DNA of 64,000 nt, from positions 107,977 to 171,976 of the forward strand of contig NZ_LAHP01000007.1 of assembly GCF_000987765.1 (NCBI RefSeq), in the 5' to 3' direction. Below the pieces are notes generated by a model that was not told the origin of the DNA, did no database searches, and saw only the letters and a list, made by a program, of their open reading frames with translations. Origin of the DNA: Arsukibacterium sp. MJ3 (GTDB taxonomy: Bacteria > Pseudomonadota > Gammaproteobacteria > Enterobacterales > Alteromonadaceae). This document shows positions 24,532 through 34,636 of this stretch, piece after piece (the stretch's first letter is position 1; each line of letters opens with the position of its first letter). A program made the translations under genes and the position numbers.

Positions 24532-25890
24532 ATGAAAACTGTATTAGTCGTTGAAGACGACATTGGTATCCAAAAGCAACTAAAGTGGAGCCTGAGCAAT
24601 TATGAACTGGTGTTTGCTGATGACAGAGCCAGTGCCATGACTCAGCTTCGGCGCTACGAGCCGGCAGTTGTTACCCTAGATTTAGGCCTGCCACCGGATC
24701 CGGCTAATGCCTCTGAAGGTTTAGCCTGTCTGGCAGAAATATTAGCGGCTCAACCACACTGCAAAGTAATAGTACTTACCGGCAACACAGATAACGTACA
24801 TGCCCTGAAAGCCGTGGCATTAGGGGCTTATGATTATTATCAGAAACCGATAGATGCTGATGTATTAAATATTATTATAAGCCGTGCGTTTAAACTAACC
24901 GAGCTAGAGCAAGAAAACCTGGCGTTAAAAGCCAGCAGTAGCATTCAGCTGGATATTATTGGCAACAGTGATGCCATGGTTAAAGCATGCCGTACCGTTG
25001 AAAAAATAGCCCCTACTGAAATCACTACGTTGTTGTTGGGTGAAAGCGGTACCGGTAAAGAAGTGTTTGCCAGAGCCATTCATAAACAAAGCTTGCGGGC
25101 GAATAAACCCTTTGTGGCCATTAACTGTGCGTCTATTCCAGAAAACCTGCTGGAAAGTGAGCTGTTTGGTTATGAAAAAGGCGCTTTTACCGGTGCCAAT
25201 AAAACTACCTTAGGTAAAATTGAATGTGCTAATGGCGGTACCCTATTACTGGATGAAATAGGTGATATGCCACTAAGCCTGCAGGCAAAAATGCTGCGCT
25301 TTTTACAAGAGCGGGTTATTGAAAGAATTGGCGGCCGCCAAGAAATTGAAGCCGATGTCAGGGTTATTTGTGCCACACATCGTAATTTGGCCGAAATGGT
25401 GGCCAACCAGACTTTTCGGGAAGATTTATACTACCGTATTAGTGAAATTTCGTTAACTATTCCACCGCTACGCCATCGTGGTCAGGACATTATTATTATT
25501 GCCAAGTCGTTGCTGCAAAAGTTTAATCAGGAGTATCACTCGCAGGTACATGGTTTTACCGAAAAAGCCATTCAGGCAATGTTACACCATAGCTGGCCAG
25601 GTAATATCCGCGAGCTGCAAAATAAGCTAAAGTCGGCGGTTATTTTAACCGACAGTAAACTGATTGATGCCAGCGATTTAGGCTTAATCGGTAACCAGCA
25701 TAACAAGCTTGATACTTTGCGAAAAGTACGTGAACAAGCTGAAACGCAAGCTATTCGTCATGCCTATGCGCTTGCTAATACCAATATATCTAAAACAGCT
25801 GATTTACTCGGCGTAACCCGGCCCACGCTGTATGCACTTATTGATAAGTATCGCTTACACGATTTACGCCATAGCGATGCTGAACATTAA
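24532..25890 (+). CDS. prsR: PEP-CTERM-box sigma-54 response regulator PrsR
   Basis: The 452-residue regulator has a receiver domain with Asp50 as phospho-acceptor (VVTLDLGLP) and lysine in YYQKPID, an AAA+ domain with Walker A GESGTGKE (170-177) and the sigma-54 contact loop GAFTGA (217-222), and a Fis-type helix-turn-helix at the C-terminus (SKTADLLGVTRPTLYAL). It activates sigma-54 promoters of exopolysaccharide and PEP-CTERM genes in systems studied elsewhere. It starts one base after the prsK stop, with AAGGA upstream. I looked for sigma-54 -24/-12 sites in the larger intergenic gaps here and found none that fit well. Confidence 0.93.
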   Translation: MKTVLVVEDDIGIQKQLKWSLSNYELVFADDRASAMTQLRRYEPAVVTLDLGLPPDPANASEGLACLAEILAAQPHCKVIVLTGNTDNVHALKAVALGAYDYYQKPIDADVLNIIISRAFKLTELEQENLALKASSSIQLDIIGNSDAMVKACRTVEKIAPTEITTLLLGESGTGKEVFARAIHKQSLRANKPFVAINCASIPENLLESELFGYEKGAFTGANKTTLGKIECANGGTLLLDEIGDMPLSLQAKMLRFLQERVIERIGGRQEIEADVRVICATHRNLAEMVANQTFREDLYYRISEISLTIPPLRHRGQDIIIIAKSLLQKFNQEYHSQVHGFTEKAIQAMLHHSWPGNIRELQNKLKSAVILTDSKLIDASDLGLIGNQHNKLDTLRKVREQAETQAIRHAYALANTNISKTADLLGVTRPTLYALIDKYRLHDLRHSDAEH

Positions 25891-25907
25891 ACAGTAAAAC
25901 CACGCAT

Positions 25908-25937
25908 AAAAAAGCCCGCATTTCGCGGGCTTTTTTT
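25908..25937. terminator. Bidirectional terminator between prsR and the TonB operon
   Basis: GCCCGC (25914-25919) pairs with GCGGGC (25925-25930) over a five-base loop, with A's before and seven T's after, so it can end transcription in both directions. It separates the converging prsR gene and the TPR gene at the end of the TonB operon. Confidence 0.9.
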
Positions 25938-25949
25938 ATCGGTGAGCAA

Positions 25950-27215
25950 TTAAAGCGTAATACCCTTCATTTTCGCCCTATCCCGGATATAAGATTCCCA
26001 ACTGCGCACCTGACGCGATGTTGAAGGATCTTTCTTAGCGTTTTGCAGCGCTGCGTAGGCTTCTTTATATTTACCCTGATAGAAGTAAGCTTCTAAAATG
26101 TTGATATAAATACCACCTTGACGGTCAGCATCTCTGCTTAATGCCGCATCAAAGGCCGCAATAGCCGCTGGATAACGCTGAATGGACATTAATGCATTTC
26201 CCTGACGTCGAAACGCATCGGCTTCGTTGGTTAACTTAGCCAACTCACCGTAGTACTCTGCTGCTTTGGCAAAATCGCGGGCAGCCTGGTAATTAGAGGC
26301 GATTGCAGCAAGCATAGTACGATCTTTTTTGATCGCGCCGCTTTTTACATACTTCTCGTAAATACTTGCCGCTTTGTATGGAATATTGTTATTCGCATAC
26401 ATTTGCCCTAATGCTTTAAGCTCAGATTCTTTTTCCAGGTAACCTTGTGCATGCGCAATTTGAAACGCACTTAACGATTTATCGTAGTCTTCAACTAAGG
26501 TGTAAAAATTACCCAGATAAACCCAATAGGTTTTTTCTTGCGGGAATAACTGCACCATGATTTCAACCGTGGAAATCGTTTCCGGATAGCGTTTTAGCTC
26601 GTAAAAAGAACCCATTTTCATCAAATAATGATTTTTGTTAGGCTCTTTTGAAAAGCGAATAGCGTTATCAGCATTAGGTATAGCTTTAGCATAATCATTT
26701 AACTGATAGTACGCCTGAGCTATTCGAAAATAGACATCTGCATCGTTTTCGCCAGTAAAGCGCATCCAACGTTGGTAGCTGTCTATCGCCACCTTGAATT
26801 TGCTTTCCTGAATTTGTAAATCAGCCAACAACTTTAATGCTGCAGATTGATCATTAAAGCCTAACACGTCAGGCTTCACTGCCAAATCCAAATACTTTAT
26901 AGCCTGCGGGATGTCTTTAAAAGCATAGATATTACCGAGGAAACGGTATAAAAATGCTCTATCAAAATCACCGCTTGGAATGGCATCAAGTAATACTGCA
27001 ATGGCTTCATCAAGCTTTTCTTCGTTGTATAGGTCAAGCGCTTTAGTAATTGTCCGGCCAACCCGCTCGCCAGGCAACTGGGTTTTAGCACTTTTACGTG
27101 CTTCAATCCTCTCCCGTTCAGCGGCCGTTAAATCTTGCGCTGCTACCGGAAGAGAAAAAATACTAAAGCTTGCTGCTAACACTAAACTGGAAGTTAATAA
27201 CGTTAATTTATTCAT
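25950..27215 (-). CDS. Periplasmic TPR protein of the TonB cluster
   Basis: The 421-residue protein has a signal peptide (cleavage after VAAQ near residue 27) followed by eight or more tetratricopeptide-like repeats, for example FLYRFLGNIYAFKDIPQAIK and DVYFRIAQAYYQLNDYAKAI. In Alteromonadales this gene routinely closes the DUF3450-ExbB-ExbB-ExbD-TonB cluster; its partner is thought to be in the TonB complex or the cell wall, but its role is not established. GGAGG precedes the ATG, and the TonB stop lies 2 bases upstream. It is followed by the bidirectional terminator. Confidence 0.82.
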   Translation of the reverse strand: MNKLTLLTSSLVLAASFSIFSLPVAAQDLTAAERERIEARKSAKTQLPGERVGRTITKALDLYNEEKLDEAIAVLLDAIPSGDFDRAFLYRFLGNIYAFKDIPQAIKYLDLAVKPDVLGFNDQSAALKLLADLQIQESKFKVAIDSYQRWMRFTGENDADVYFRIAQAYYQLNDYAKAIPNADNAIRFSKEPNKNHYLMKMGSFYELKRYPETISTVEIMVQLFPQEKTYWVYLGNFYTLVEDYDKSLSAFQIAHAQGYLEKESELKALGQMYANNNIPYKAASIYEKYVKSGAIKKDRTMLAAIASNYQAARDFAKAAEYYGELAKLTNEADAFRRQGNALMSIQRYPAAIAAFDAALSRDADRQGGIYINILEAYFYQGKYKEAYAALQNAKKDPSTSRQVRSWESYIRDRAKMKGITL

Positions 27216-27217
27216 AG

Positions 27218-27832
27218 TTAACCTCCGGCCATGTCAAGGGTAAAGTCTAGCTGTACCATCTGACCTGGCTGTTGCATCGGTTTACCCTCTACAACTTTCG
27301 GGCTGTATTTCCAACGGCGTAGTGCCCGAATCGCTTCACGGTCAAACACCCGTCGCGGCTCAGCTTCGACAACTTCAACATTATCAACACTGCCATCTTC
27401 CATAATAGTAAATCTTAAGCGAACCCAGCCTTGCAAGCCGTCGCGAGCCGCTTCTACCGGGTAGCGCGGTTCAATACGAACGATAGGCGTTGCATCACCG
27501 TCGCGTAACAACGAGCCAGGATTATTCAGGCCAATATTAGCAGCTAAATCCATGCCTGGCATGTTAAAACCAACGGCACCAGCAGTGTTCGTCATTTCTG
27601 GCTCAGGCTGCGGCGTTTTTGGCGGCTCAGCCGGCGGTGGTGGTGGTGGTGGCGGTGGTGGCCGCCGCACCTGTGTATCTGAATCAGGCGGCGTAGTGTT
27701 GATTTCAACAACAATACGCTCTTGCTCAGGCGCCCGACGTTCGCCGCTGCCCTTAATAAGCAACGCCATAATCAGAAACAACAGAAACGTTACCACTGCA
27801 CCGATAATTAACGATGTTAGGAAACGCAACAT
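27218..27832 (-). CDS. tonB: Energy transducer TonB
   Basis: The 204-residue protein has the TonB plan: one N-terminal membrane helix (about 5-27), a periplasmic proline-rich spacer with ten consecutive prolines near 60-70, and a C-terminal domain with EPRYPVEAARDGLQGWVRLRF and YSPKVVEGKPM, the Y-P and W-K-Y/F-x-P features of the receptor-binding domain. It links the inner-membrane proton channel to outer-membrane TonB-dependent receptors. It is the TonB2-type short form. The polyproline run is a CCN repeat and could vary in length. Two bases separate it from exbD. Confidence 0.92.
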   Translation of the reverse strand: MLRFLTSLIIGAVVTFLLFLIMALLIKGSGERRAPEQERIVVEINTTPPDSDTQVRRPPPPPPPPPPAEPPKTPQPEPEMTNTAGAVGFNMPGMDLAANIGLNNPGSLLRDGDATPIVRIEPRYPVEAARDGLQGWVRLRFTIMEDGSVDNVEVVEAEPRRVFDREAIRALRRWKYSPKVVEGKPMQQPGQMVQLDFTLDMAGG

Positions 27833-27834
27833 GG

Positions 27835-28239
27835 CTATTTTTTCTCCCCGGCAATGGTAATAACAAGCGATTGGTCAGCAGCTTTAACCTGATCCATTAC
27901 TTCCATTACTACACCGTGTTTAGCGTTAACGTCAGCCTGCAGAATAATAGTATCTGTTGGTGACTCCGCTCTTAAACGCTCAATGTTGGCAGAAACCCGT
28001 TCAATGTCTACCATCCGCTTATCCATCCATACTTCGCCATTCTCACGAATAGCAATAAAAATGGTAGCTGATGGCTTTTGTTGCACCTGGGTTGCTTCCG
28101 GCTTGTTTACATCGATACCGGCCTCTTTGACAAAAGAGGTAGTTACAATGAAGAATATCAACATAATGAAAACGATATCCATCATCGGCGTGATGTCGAT
28201 TGCCGCTTCATCGTCTTCGCGAATACGTTTACGTGCCAT
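27835..28239 (-). CDS. exbD: Biopolymer transporter ExbD
   Basis: This 134-residue protein has a short cytoplasmic start, one membrane helix beginning IDITPMMDIVFIMLIFF with the essential aspartate at 21, and a periplasmic domain. ExbD with ExbB forms the proton-driven motor that energises TonB. It overlaps nothing and lies 11 bases after exbB. It could in principle be TolR, but no tol genes are present and TonB follows. Confidence 0.92.
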   Translation of the reverse strand: MARKRIREDDEAAIDITPMMDIVFIMLIFFIVTTSFVKEAGIDVNKPEATQVQQKPSATIFIAIRENGEVWMDKRMVDIERVSANIERLRAESPTDTIILQADVNAKHGVVMEVMDQVKAADQSLVITIAGEKK

Positions 28240-28250
28240 AAAATTCTCTC

Positions 28251-28778
28251 TTAATGATGCGGTAAGCTGTCAACGAGATCTGCTTTTTCCCGTTTCACTT
28301 TCACTTCCAGCCGCGAACTGAAAAACAATCCTGATAACGCTGCAACCATACCGGCCATTGTCGGAATTGTTGCCATCGAGATACCGGCGGCCATAGTACG
28401 TGGGTTACCCGTACCTTGCGTTGCCATTATATCGAACACCGCTATCATGCCGGTTACTGTGCCTAATAAACCTATCAATGGGCACATTGCAACCAGCGAT
28501 TTAATCAGTAACATCCGCTGATCAAGGTTAATTGTCGCCTCAGAAATCCAGGTATCACGGATTTTATGAGCATACCAGGAAGTGGTATCCGCTCTGGCAT
28601 CCCATCTGGCAATAATTTCCCGTTTATTTTTAGGAAAAATTGCCGTCACGTACCAGTAGCGCTCTAACATCAAAAACCACATGATGAAGAGGACCAAAGC
28701 GACAACGTATAACACGTTGCCACCGGTATGTATAAAATCCTGTACCGATTCCCACAGCCCTACTAGCTGGGTCATCAT
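28251..28778 (-). CDS. exbB: Proton channel protein ExbB (TonB2 type)
   Basis: The 175-residue protein has three predicted membrane helices: one near residues 18-40, then two around CPLIGLLGTVTGMIAVF and GISMATIPTMAGMVAALSGLFF, which line the proton path in the MotA/TolQ/ExbB family. It is the short ExbB form. Its ATG shares one base with the stop of the larger paralogue upstream (TAATG), so both are made together. It assembles with ExbD and TonB. Confidence 0.9.
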   Translation of the reverse strand: MMTQLVGLWESVQDFIHTGGNVLYVVALVLFIMWFLMLERYWYVTAIFPKNKREIIARWDARADTTSWYAHKIRDTWISEATINLDQRMLLIKSLVAMCPLIGLLGTVTGMIAVFDIMATQGTGNPRTMAAGISMATIPTMAGMVAALSGLFFSSRLEVKVKREKADLVDSLPHH

Positions 28779-30145
28779 TAGGCGTTCTCCTTCTCCGCGT
28801 GAGCAGCAACAATACCTGCGCTTTGCTCATCTAGCACGTGTAAAATTTCTTTTGACTTAGCTTGCACAATACTGTGTACGAACAGTAATGGTAAAGCCGC
28901 AATCAGGCCCAGCGCAGTGGTTACCAACGCCAGAGAGATTGAACCCGCCATTAATTTTGGATCGCCTGTGCCGTATAAGGTAATTTGCTGGAAGGTTAAG
29001 ATCATACCGATAACCGTACCTAACAGACCCATTAACGGGGCTACTGCTGCAAACAGCTTGATATAACCAATACCGCGGTCAATACTTGGCGTTTCGCGCA
29101 AAATGGCTTCGTCTAGTTTTAACTCAAGGTTTTCAACATCTGAAGAACGGTTCTGATGATACACATTCAGAATACGCCCCAGTGGGTTGCTGTCTGAAGG
29201 GTTCGCCAGGTTTTTCAGCTGTGAACGCATTTTGCTGCCAACGATGGTTAATACCGTGAAGCGCTCAAGTGCAATCAGTAAACCGAAAAACAGTAATACC
29301 GTGATTAAGTAACCCACGGTACCACCCTGATGGTAGTATTCCATTAGCGTGCTGCGTTGCTGGTTTAAGCGCAGTAAGCTGTTGCCTTTAGTAGGGTCAA
29401 CGTACAAACCGGCTAATTCACCTTTTGCAGCATTTTGGAATTCAGCAACAGAGTTATGAATTTTTGACTGCGGCTGACGGCCTAATGGCTGAATTTGGTC
29501 AGTATCAACGTTACGAATTAAGTACTGCTCATCTGTAGTCAGATGGAAGGCACCGAAACGCGTAACACGCTCAGTAGAACTACCACCGTCTAACTTAACG
29601 ACTTCAGCATCAAACTTGGAAATTTTAGCTGATTCGGTCATTTCAGTCAGCATGGCAACCCATAGGTCTTCCATCTGGCTCAGAGTTGGCAACTCAGTAG
29701 CGGCAGCAATAGCACGTAATGGCTTTTCACGGCCTGGGTACTGGGCACTAATCAGTGAACTGGTAATAACACCAATGGCCTGGTTAGCAGACTGACGAAC
29801 CACACCGAACACTTCACCCATAGTACCCTGAGCACTTTCGAGCTCCTGGATTTTCTGAGCAATAAGGATGTCGTTATCAGAATATTGCTTCGCTAAGCGA
29901 GTACCGCGAGTTTCTTGATCAGCAAACTCTTTTTTAGCGGTATTAAGTAGTGATTGCTTGTCAGAGCGTTCAGCCAGGAAAGCACGTTCACGCTCCTGGT
30001 TCATCCGGCCTTCTACAGCCCGCTCTTTCTTAATTTGTTCTAGTAACTGGTCAAGCTGCGCCGTGTTTGCGGCAGCGTTAAATGCTACTGATGCCGATAA
30101 CGTAATCGCAGCAGCAACAACCAATGTTTTAATAGCCTTTCTCAT
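28778..30145 (-). CDS. MotA/TolQ/ExbB-family channel with periplasmic coiled-coil N-terminus
   Basis: The 455-residue protein starts with a signal peptide (cleavage near AAAN, residue 27), continues as a charged coiled-coil region (about 30-120) and a periplasmic domain, and ends as an ExbB-like channel: a membrane helix near GYLITVLLFFGLLIAL, then APLMGLLGTVIGMILTF and SLALVTTALGLIAALPLL. This long ExbB variant accompanies the short ExbB in TonB2 clusters of marine gammaproteobacteria. GGAG precedes the ATG, and 6 bases separate it from the DUF3450 gene. Its periplasmic part may gate or position the TonB motor; that is inference. Confidence 0.88.
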   Translation of the reverse strand: MRKAIKTLVVAAAITLSASVAFNAAANTAQLDQLLEQIKKERAVEGRMNQERERAFLAERSDKQSLLNTAKKEFADQETRGTRLAKQYSDNDILIAQKIQELESAQGTMGEVFGVVRQSANQAIGVITSSLISAQYPGREKPLRAIAAATELPTLSQMEDLWVAMLTEMTESAKISKFDAEVVKLDGGSSTERVTRFGAFHLTTDEQYLIRNVDTDQIQPLGRQPQSKIHNSVAEFQNAAKGELAGLYVDPTKGNSLLRLNQQRSTLMEYYHQGGTVGYLITVLLFFGLLIALERFTVLTIVGSKMRSQLKNLANPSDSNPLGRILNVYHQNRSSDVENLELKLDEAILRETPSIDRGIGYIKLFAAVAPLMGLLGTVIGMILTFQQITLYGTGDPKLMAGSISLALVTTALGLIAALPLLFVHSIVQAKSKEILHVLDEQSAGIVAAHAEKENA

Positions 30146-30151
30146 TTATTC

Positions 30152-30922
30152 TTACTCCGCTGCGAAAAGTGGTACACGGTCCATATCAGGGGTCGCTTCA
30201 CGACGCGACATCTTGATAAGGTTAGTGATTGAATTCATGTATGAATCAGGTAGCTTTTCCCAGCCTTTTGTTTCTTTGTTGTAAGCCCAGCCAGTTTTAC
30301 CATCTAAAGACTGTGCTACCAGTGCTAAACGACCAACACTTAAATAGTCAACAGTAATGTCCTGACCTTCGTAAGCTAAGATACCCTGGAATGCTGCCAT
30401 TTCAGTGCCGTAGCCCATTTCAATGCTATACGCTTCCAGAATTTGACGATACTGCTCTGAACGTTGCACGTCAGAACGTTCCATCAGCTCACGTAAACGA
30501 TTAACCCGTTCTAGGCGACGCTCGGTGCGCAAGGGTAAGTCGGCATTAACAAACTGCTCTAACGCATCGATCATACGGAACATCAACGGAACAGTACCTT
30601 TATTGGTATCTTCCAAATCGTCCATCTGCCGCTGTAAAGAGCTTACCTGGCGCTGTTGATCGTTAACCAGTGTTTGTAAAAAATCATTGTAGACTTTTAA
30701 GTTTTCTGTTTGTACCACAACAACCCGGTACTCACCCAGCAACTCTTGAGTCTGCTCATATATGGTATTGATTTTTTCTTGAGACTGCACGGCAGCACGT
30801 TGGATTTGGCTATTAGCCTGGTGAAGATCTTTTAAGTCTGTTGCTACGGCAGAACCGGCAAAAGCTAAGCTGCCAGCCAGCGCTGAGGCAACAAGACTCT
30901 TTTGAATTTTTTTGTTAAACAT
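30152..30922 (-). CDS. DUF3450 protein, TonB-cluster associated
   Basis: The 256-residue protein has a signal peptide (AGSAVA, residue 28) and then a long coiled coil (to about residue 130), followed by MFRMIDALEQFV and the DUF3450 core with ENL and GYGTEMAAFQG. I chose ATG 30922 with GGGA upstream; the frame is open for 44 codons further, but those lack the signal peptide. It is the first gene of the TonB operon. The family is always found with the two ExbB-type proteins and is thought to help couple them. Its promoter should lie in 30923-31171. Confidence 0.85.
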   Translation of the reverse strand: MFNKKIQKSLVASALAGSLAFAGSAVATDLKDLHQANSQIQRAAVQSQEKINTIYEQTQELLGEYRVVVVQTENLKVYNDFLQTLVNDQQRQVSSLQRQMDDLEDTNKGTVPLMFRMIDALEQFVNADLPLRTERRLERVNRLRELMERSDVQRSEQYRQILEAYSIEMGYGTEMAAFQGILAYEGQDITVDYLSVGRLALVAQSLDGKTGWAYNKETKGWEKLPDSYMNSITNLIKMSRREATPDMDRVPLFAAE

Positions 30923-31120
30923 AGTTCCCAACCAATTATTGCTGATTAACGTAACCTGATTAGTGTAAGGGCTCATGCTGAAATTCAGAGACAATAAGCC
31001 CTCGGTTAGAGGGTAAACCGTCCGCATCATTGCAGTTAAAACACAGGTTGTCAACAGCCTGAGGCTGCCTGAATATGCGCTTTATCGCGATGTTTGCCGC
31101 GGTTTATCACCAATTTTAAT

Positions 31121-31156
31121 CGTCATTAAACCAATTGTTTTAAAAATTTAATGACG
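31121..31156. other. Long hairpin between fba and the TonB operon
   Basis: CGTCATTAAA (31121-31130) and TTTAATGACG (31147-31156) are a perfect 10-base inverted repeat, and A/T-rich flanks extend the stem past a one-base bulge. It lies 16 bases after the fba stop on the minus strand, so it may end fba transcription, but no clean T-run follows. An operator role for the TonB operon, which starts 200 bases further on, is the alternative. Confidence 0.5.
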
Positions 31157-31171
31157 CATTAAATTTATTGA

Positions 31172-32236
31172 TTATTTTATATGCGGCGTCAGTTTCCCTG
31201 CCGTGTATAAATCAACCATAGCGTCTAATGACAATGCCTTTATTTTGCTGCCATTACCCGCACAGCCAAAGGCTTCATAACGGGCAATACAAATATCTGA
31301 CATAGCCGTTACTGACGCTTGTAAATACTTGCGTGGGTCAAATTCTGCCGGATGCATCGCCATATAACGACGAATTGCACCGGTAGAGGCTAAGCGTAAA
31401 TCGGTATCAATATTGATTTTACGCACCCCGTATTTAATACCCTGTTGTATTTGAGCTACCGGTACGCCATACGTTTCCGGAATTTTACCACCGTACTCGT
31501 TGATCACTTCTAACCAGTCTTGCGGTACGGATGACGAACCGTGCATTACCAGGTGGGTATCTGGAATACGCTGGTGAATCGCTTTAATGCGGTCAATTGC
31601 CAGAATATCGTCAGTAGGTGGCCGGCTAAACTTATAGGCACCATGCGAGGTACCGCAAGCAATTGCCAGGGCATCTACCTGGGTTTCGCGCACAAACTGC
31701 GCGGCTTCTTCCGGATCGGTAAGCATTTGATCATGCGTTAATACGCAATCTGCACCAATGCCATCTTCTTCGCCGGCTTCACCTGTTTCCAACGACCCTA
31801 AACACCCTAACTCACCTTCAACCGACACACCACAGGCATGCGCTATTTCTACAACCTTGCGGGTGATATTCACATTATAAGCATAATCCATGGGTGTTTT
31901 GCCATCTTCTCCCAATGAGCCATCCATCATTACTGATGAAAAACCCAGTTGAATAGAGCGCTGACAAACCCCCAACGAGGTGCCGTGGTCCTGATGCATT
32001 ACCACCGGAATATGCGGAAACTCTTCTACCGCAGCCAATATAAGGTGGCGTAAAAACGGCGCGCCAGCATATTTACGCGCGCCCGCAGAGGCCTGAACGA
32101 TTACCGGGCTGTCGGTTTTGTCGGCGGCCAGCATAATGGCTCGCATTTGTTCCAAATTATTGACATTAAATGCCGGAACGCCGTAACTAAACTCGGCGGC
32201 GTGGTCGAGCATTTGCCGTAATGATATCAGTGCCAT
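31172..32236 (-). CDS. fba: Fructose-bisphosphate aldolase, class II
   Basis: The 354-residue sequence is a zinc-dependent class II aldolase of the Calvin-cycle subtype (the shorter CbbA/Fba form). VVMHQDHG (near 78-85) has the zinc-binding histidine and the catalytic aspartate, [12 protein letters not shown] gives another metal ligand, [10 protein letters not shown] and [10 protein letters not shown] complete the site. It cleaves fructose 1,6-bisphosphate to glyceraldehyde 3-phosphate and dihydroxyacetone phosphate in glycolysis and gluconeogenesis. It follows pgk with a 131-base gap, in the usual order tkt-epd-pgk-fba. Confidence 0.95.
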   Translation of the reverse strand: MALISLRQMLDHAAEFSYGVPAFNVNNLEQMRAIMLAADKTDSPVIVQASAGARKYAGAPFLRHLILAAVEEFPHIPVVMHQDHGTSLGVCQRSIQLGFSSVMMDGSLGEDGKTPMDYAYNVNITRKVVEIAHACGVSVEGELGCLGSLETGEAGEEDGIGADCVLTHDQMLTDPEEAAQFVRETQVDALAIACGTSHGAYKFSRPPTDDILAIDRIKAIHQRIPDTHLVMHGSSSVPQDWLEVINEYGGKIPETYGVPVAQIQQGIKYGVRKINIDTDLRLASTGAIRRYMAMHPAEFDPRKYLQASVTAMSDICIARYEAFGCAGNGSKIKALSLDAMVDLYTAGKLTPHIK

Positions 32237-32367
32237 GAATGCCTCTCCTTTATACTAAGGTACAGTTGTAGGTAAATTTATAGTGTGTAGGTGAAAATTT
32301 TTATAGGTAAAATACTGCCTTTATTTAATTATTAATTTTTTATTACATTGCTGTTTTAGCCTGGTTT

Positions 32368-33549
32368 TTATTTATTTGCAGCGCGTTGTTCCAGTATAGC
32401 CACTGCCGGCAAGGTTTTACCTTCTAAAAACTCTAAAAAGGCACCACCACCAGTCGATATGTACGAAATATCGGCAGCCACACCGTATTTGTCAATGGCC
32501 GCTAAGGTATCGCCGCCACCAGCAATCGAAAATGCCTTACTGTTGGCAATAGCGTCGGCTACGGCTTTAGTACCAGCAGCAAACTGGTCAAATTCGAACA
32601 CCCCAACCGGGCCGTTCCAGACAATAGTACCGGCATTTTTTATAATATCGGTAAGTTGCGCTATGCTGGCCGGACCAATATCAAAAATCATTTCGGTGCT
32701 GGCAACATCGGCTACCCGCTTCAGGCTGGCAGTGGCTTGCTCGCTAAACTCTGTTGCTACTACAACGTCACTGGGTACCGGAATAATGGCGCCGCGGGCT
32801 TTGGCCTGCGCAATTAAACGTGTTGCTTCAGGAATTAAATCTGGCTCGTATAACGATTTGCCAACATTATTACCCTCTGCCGCAATAAAGGTATTGGCAA
32901 TACCACCACCGACAATCAGTTGGTCAACCATACCCGATAACGCCTCAAGTACCGTTAATTTAGTAGACACTTTCGAGCCACCCACTATGGCCACTAATGG
33001 CCGCTTTGGGTTTTTCAGCGCGGCGCTTAGTGCATCTAGCTCTGCCAGTAATAACGGGCCAGCGCAAGCAACAGGCGCAAATTTAGCCACACCATGGGTA
33101 GACGCCTGAGCGCGGTGGGCGGTGCCAAAGGCATCCATTACAAATATATCGCATAATGCAGCCAACTGCCTGGCCAGTGCATCGTCGTTGTCTGCTTCGC
33201 CAACATTAAAGCGGACATTTTCAAATACCACTACTTCGCCAGGGTTAACTTCAACACCCTGTAAGTAGTCGCTGGCCAGTCGGACCGGCACCTTTAAGGC
33301 GTCGGCTAAATAATCTACCACCGGTTGTAATGACGCTTCTGCGGCAAATACGCCCTCGTCCGGGCGGCCTAAGTGCGACATCACCATAACCCGGGCGCCT
33401 TTACTTAACGCCAGTTGTAAGGTGGGAATAGCCGCTTTTATTCGTGCATCTGAGCTGACAATGCCCGCTTTTACCGGCACGTTTAAATCTTCCCGAATTA
33501 GTACCCGCTTACCTGATAAATCCAGGTCGTCCATCCGAATTACGCTCAT
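32368..33549 (-). CDS. pgk: Phosphoglycerate kinase
   Basis: The 393-residue protein begins [23 protein letters not shown], a standard Pgk start, and continues with [10 protein letters not shown] (substrate site), [13 protein letters not shown] and the nucleotide site [14 protein letters not shown] set the start at ATG 33549 with AAGGAG upstream, which gives the same length class as the E. coli enzyme; the frame is open 58 codons further but without similarity. It interconverts 1,3-bisphosphoglycerate and 3-phosphoglycerate with ATP. It is 13 bases downstream of epd. Confidence 0.96.
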   Translation of the reverse strand: MSVIRMDDLDLSGKRVLIREDLNVPVKAGIVSSDARIKAAIPTLQLALSKGARVMVMSHLGRPDEGVFAAEASLQPVVDYLADALKVPVRLASDYLQGVEVNPGEVVVFENVRFNVGEADNDDALARQLAALCDIFVMDAFGTAHRAQASTHGVAKFAPVACAGPLLLAELDALSAALKNPKRPLVAIVGGSKVSTKLTVLEALSGMVDQLIVGGGIANTFIAAEGNNVGKSLYEPDLIPEATRLIAQAKARGAIIPVPSDVVVATEFSEQATASLKRVADVASTEMIFDIGPASIAQLTDIIKNAGTIVWNGPVGVFEFDQFAAGTKAVADAIANSKAFSIAGGGDTLAAIDKYGVAADISYISTGGGAFLEFLEGKTLPAVAILEQRAANK

Positions 33550-33562
33550 ATTAAACTCCTTG

Positions 33563-34579
33563 TCAAAAATTCTGTTGCAGCATTGCCCGTGCGGTATCCA
33601 GCATGCGATTAGCAAAACCCCATTCGTTATCGCACCATACCAGGCATTTAACCAGCCGTTTATGGCTAACCCGGGTTTGTGAGCCATCGACAATACAAGA
33701 ATGCGGGTTATGGTTAAAATCAACCGAGACTAATGGCTCTTCAGTATAATCCAAAATACCGGCAAGGTTACCCTGCCTAGCGTGCTGCAACACCCGGTTG
33801 ACCTTTTCGATGCTGACATCCTGATGTAGCGTAACACTTAAATCCATTGCGGTGACGTTAACCGTGGGCACGCGCACTGCAATAGCCTCAAAACGGCCGG
33901 CAAACTTAGGTAAAATGCGCTCTATGCCCAGTGCCAGTTTGGTATCAACCGGTATTATCGACTGACTGGCGGCACGGGTGCGGCGTAAATCAGGATGATA
34001 CGCATCGATAACCTGCTGATCGTGCATAGAAGCATGAATGGTGGTAATGGTACCGCTTTCTACCCCAAATTGCTGATCCAGCACCTGAATAACCGGCACA
34101 ATGCAGTTGGTAGTGCAAGAACCTGCCGATACTACCGTCATGGCGGCCGTTAACAGTTGCTGGTTAATACCATAAATAATAGTAGCATCGATATCTGCAT
34201 CAGCCGGGTGAGAAAACAAGACTTTTTTCGCGCCAGCGCTAATATGCCAGTTGGCATGCTCGCGGCTATGAAATACCCCGGTGCATTCCAGTACAATATC
34301 TACCGCCAGTTCGGCCCAGGGCAATTCCAGCGGATCGGCCTGGCTGAACAAGGCGATATCATTACCATCAACCCTGATGCCACCCTGATAAGACTCTACC
34401 GAAAAACCAAAACGGCCATGCGAGGTATCGTATTTTAATAAATGCGCCACGCCTTTGGCATCTGCCAGTTCATTAATAGCAACCACCTGTAATTGGTGTT
34501 GCCAACCGTTTTCATAAATGGCCCGCACAATATTGCGGCCAATGCGGCCGAAGCCATTAATTGCCAGTCTAATTACCAT
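33563..34579 (-). CDS. epd: D-erythrose-4-phosphate dehydrogenase
   Basis: The 338-residue protein has the GAPDH fold: NAD loop [10 protein letters not shown], the catalytic cysteine in SAGSCTTNC, and [12 protein letters not shown] near the end. It aligns with E. coli Epd closely along its length (for example [28 protein letters not shown] and [15 protein letters not shown]). Epd oxidises erythrose 4-phosphate to 4-phosphoerythronate for pyridoxal phosphate synthesis. Its place between tkt, which makes erythrose 4-phosphate, and pgk is the classical one. A GAPDH function is less likely given the Epd-specific matches. The ribosome binding site is weak. Confidence 0.93.
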   Translation of the reverse strand: MVIRLAINGFGRIGRNIVRAIYENGWQHQLQVVAINELADAKGVAHLLKYDTSHGRFGFSVESYQGGIRVDGNDIALFSQADPLELPWAELAVDIVLECTGVFHSREHANWHISAGAKKVLFSHPADADIDATIIYGINQQLLTAAMTVVSAGSCTTNCIVPVIQVLDQQFGVESGTITTIHASMHDQQVIDAYHPDLRRTRAASQSIIPVDTKLALGIERILPKFAGRFEAIAVRVPTVNVTAMDLSVTLHQDVSIEKVNRVLQHARQGNLAGILDYTEEPLVSVDFNHNPHSCIVDGSQTRVSHKRLVKCLVWCDNEWGFANRMLDTARAMLQQNF

Positions 34580-34636
34580 AACACCACATAAAAGTGGGAC
34601 CGCTTAGCGGCCCCTGATTGGCTGATGACGAACTGC

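Noticed and set aside
27640..27670. GGT-rich repeat as a separate repeat element
   Set aside because: It is the codon run for the polyproline spacer of TonB and needs no other explanation.
33563..34579. Glyceraldehyde-3-phosphate dehydrogenase (gapA/gapB)
   Set aside because: The sequence matches Epd-specific regions throughout, and the tkt-epd-pgk-fba order fits Epd.
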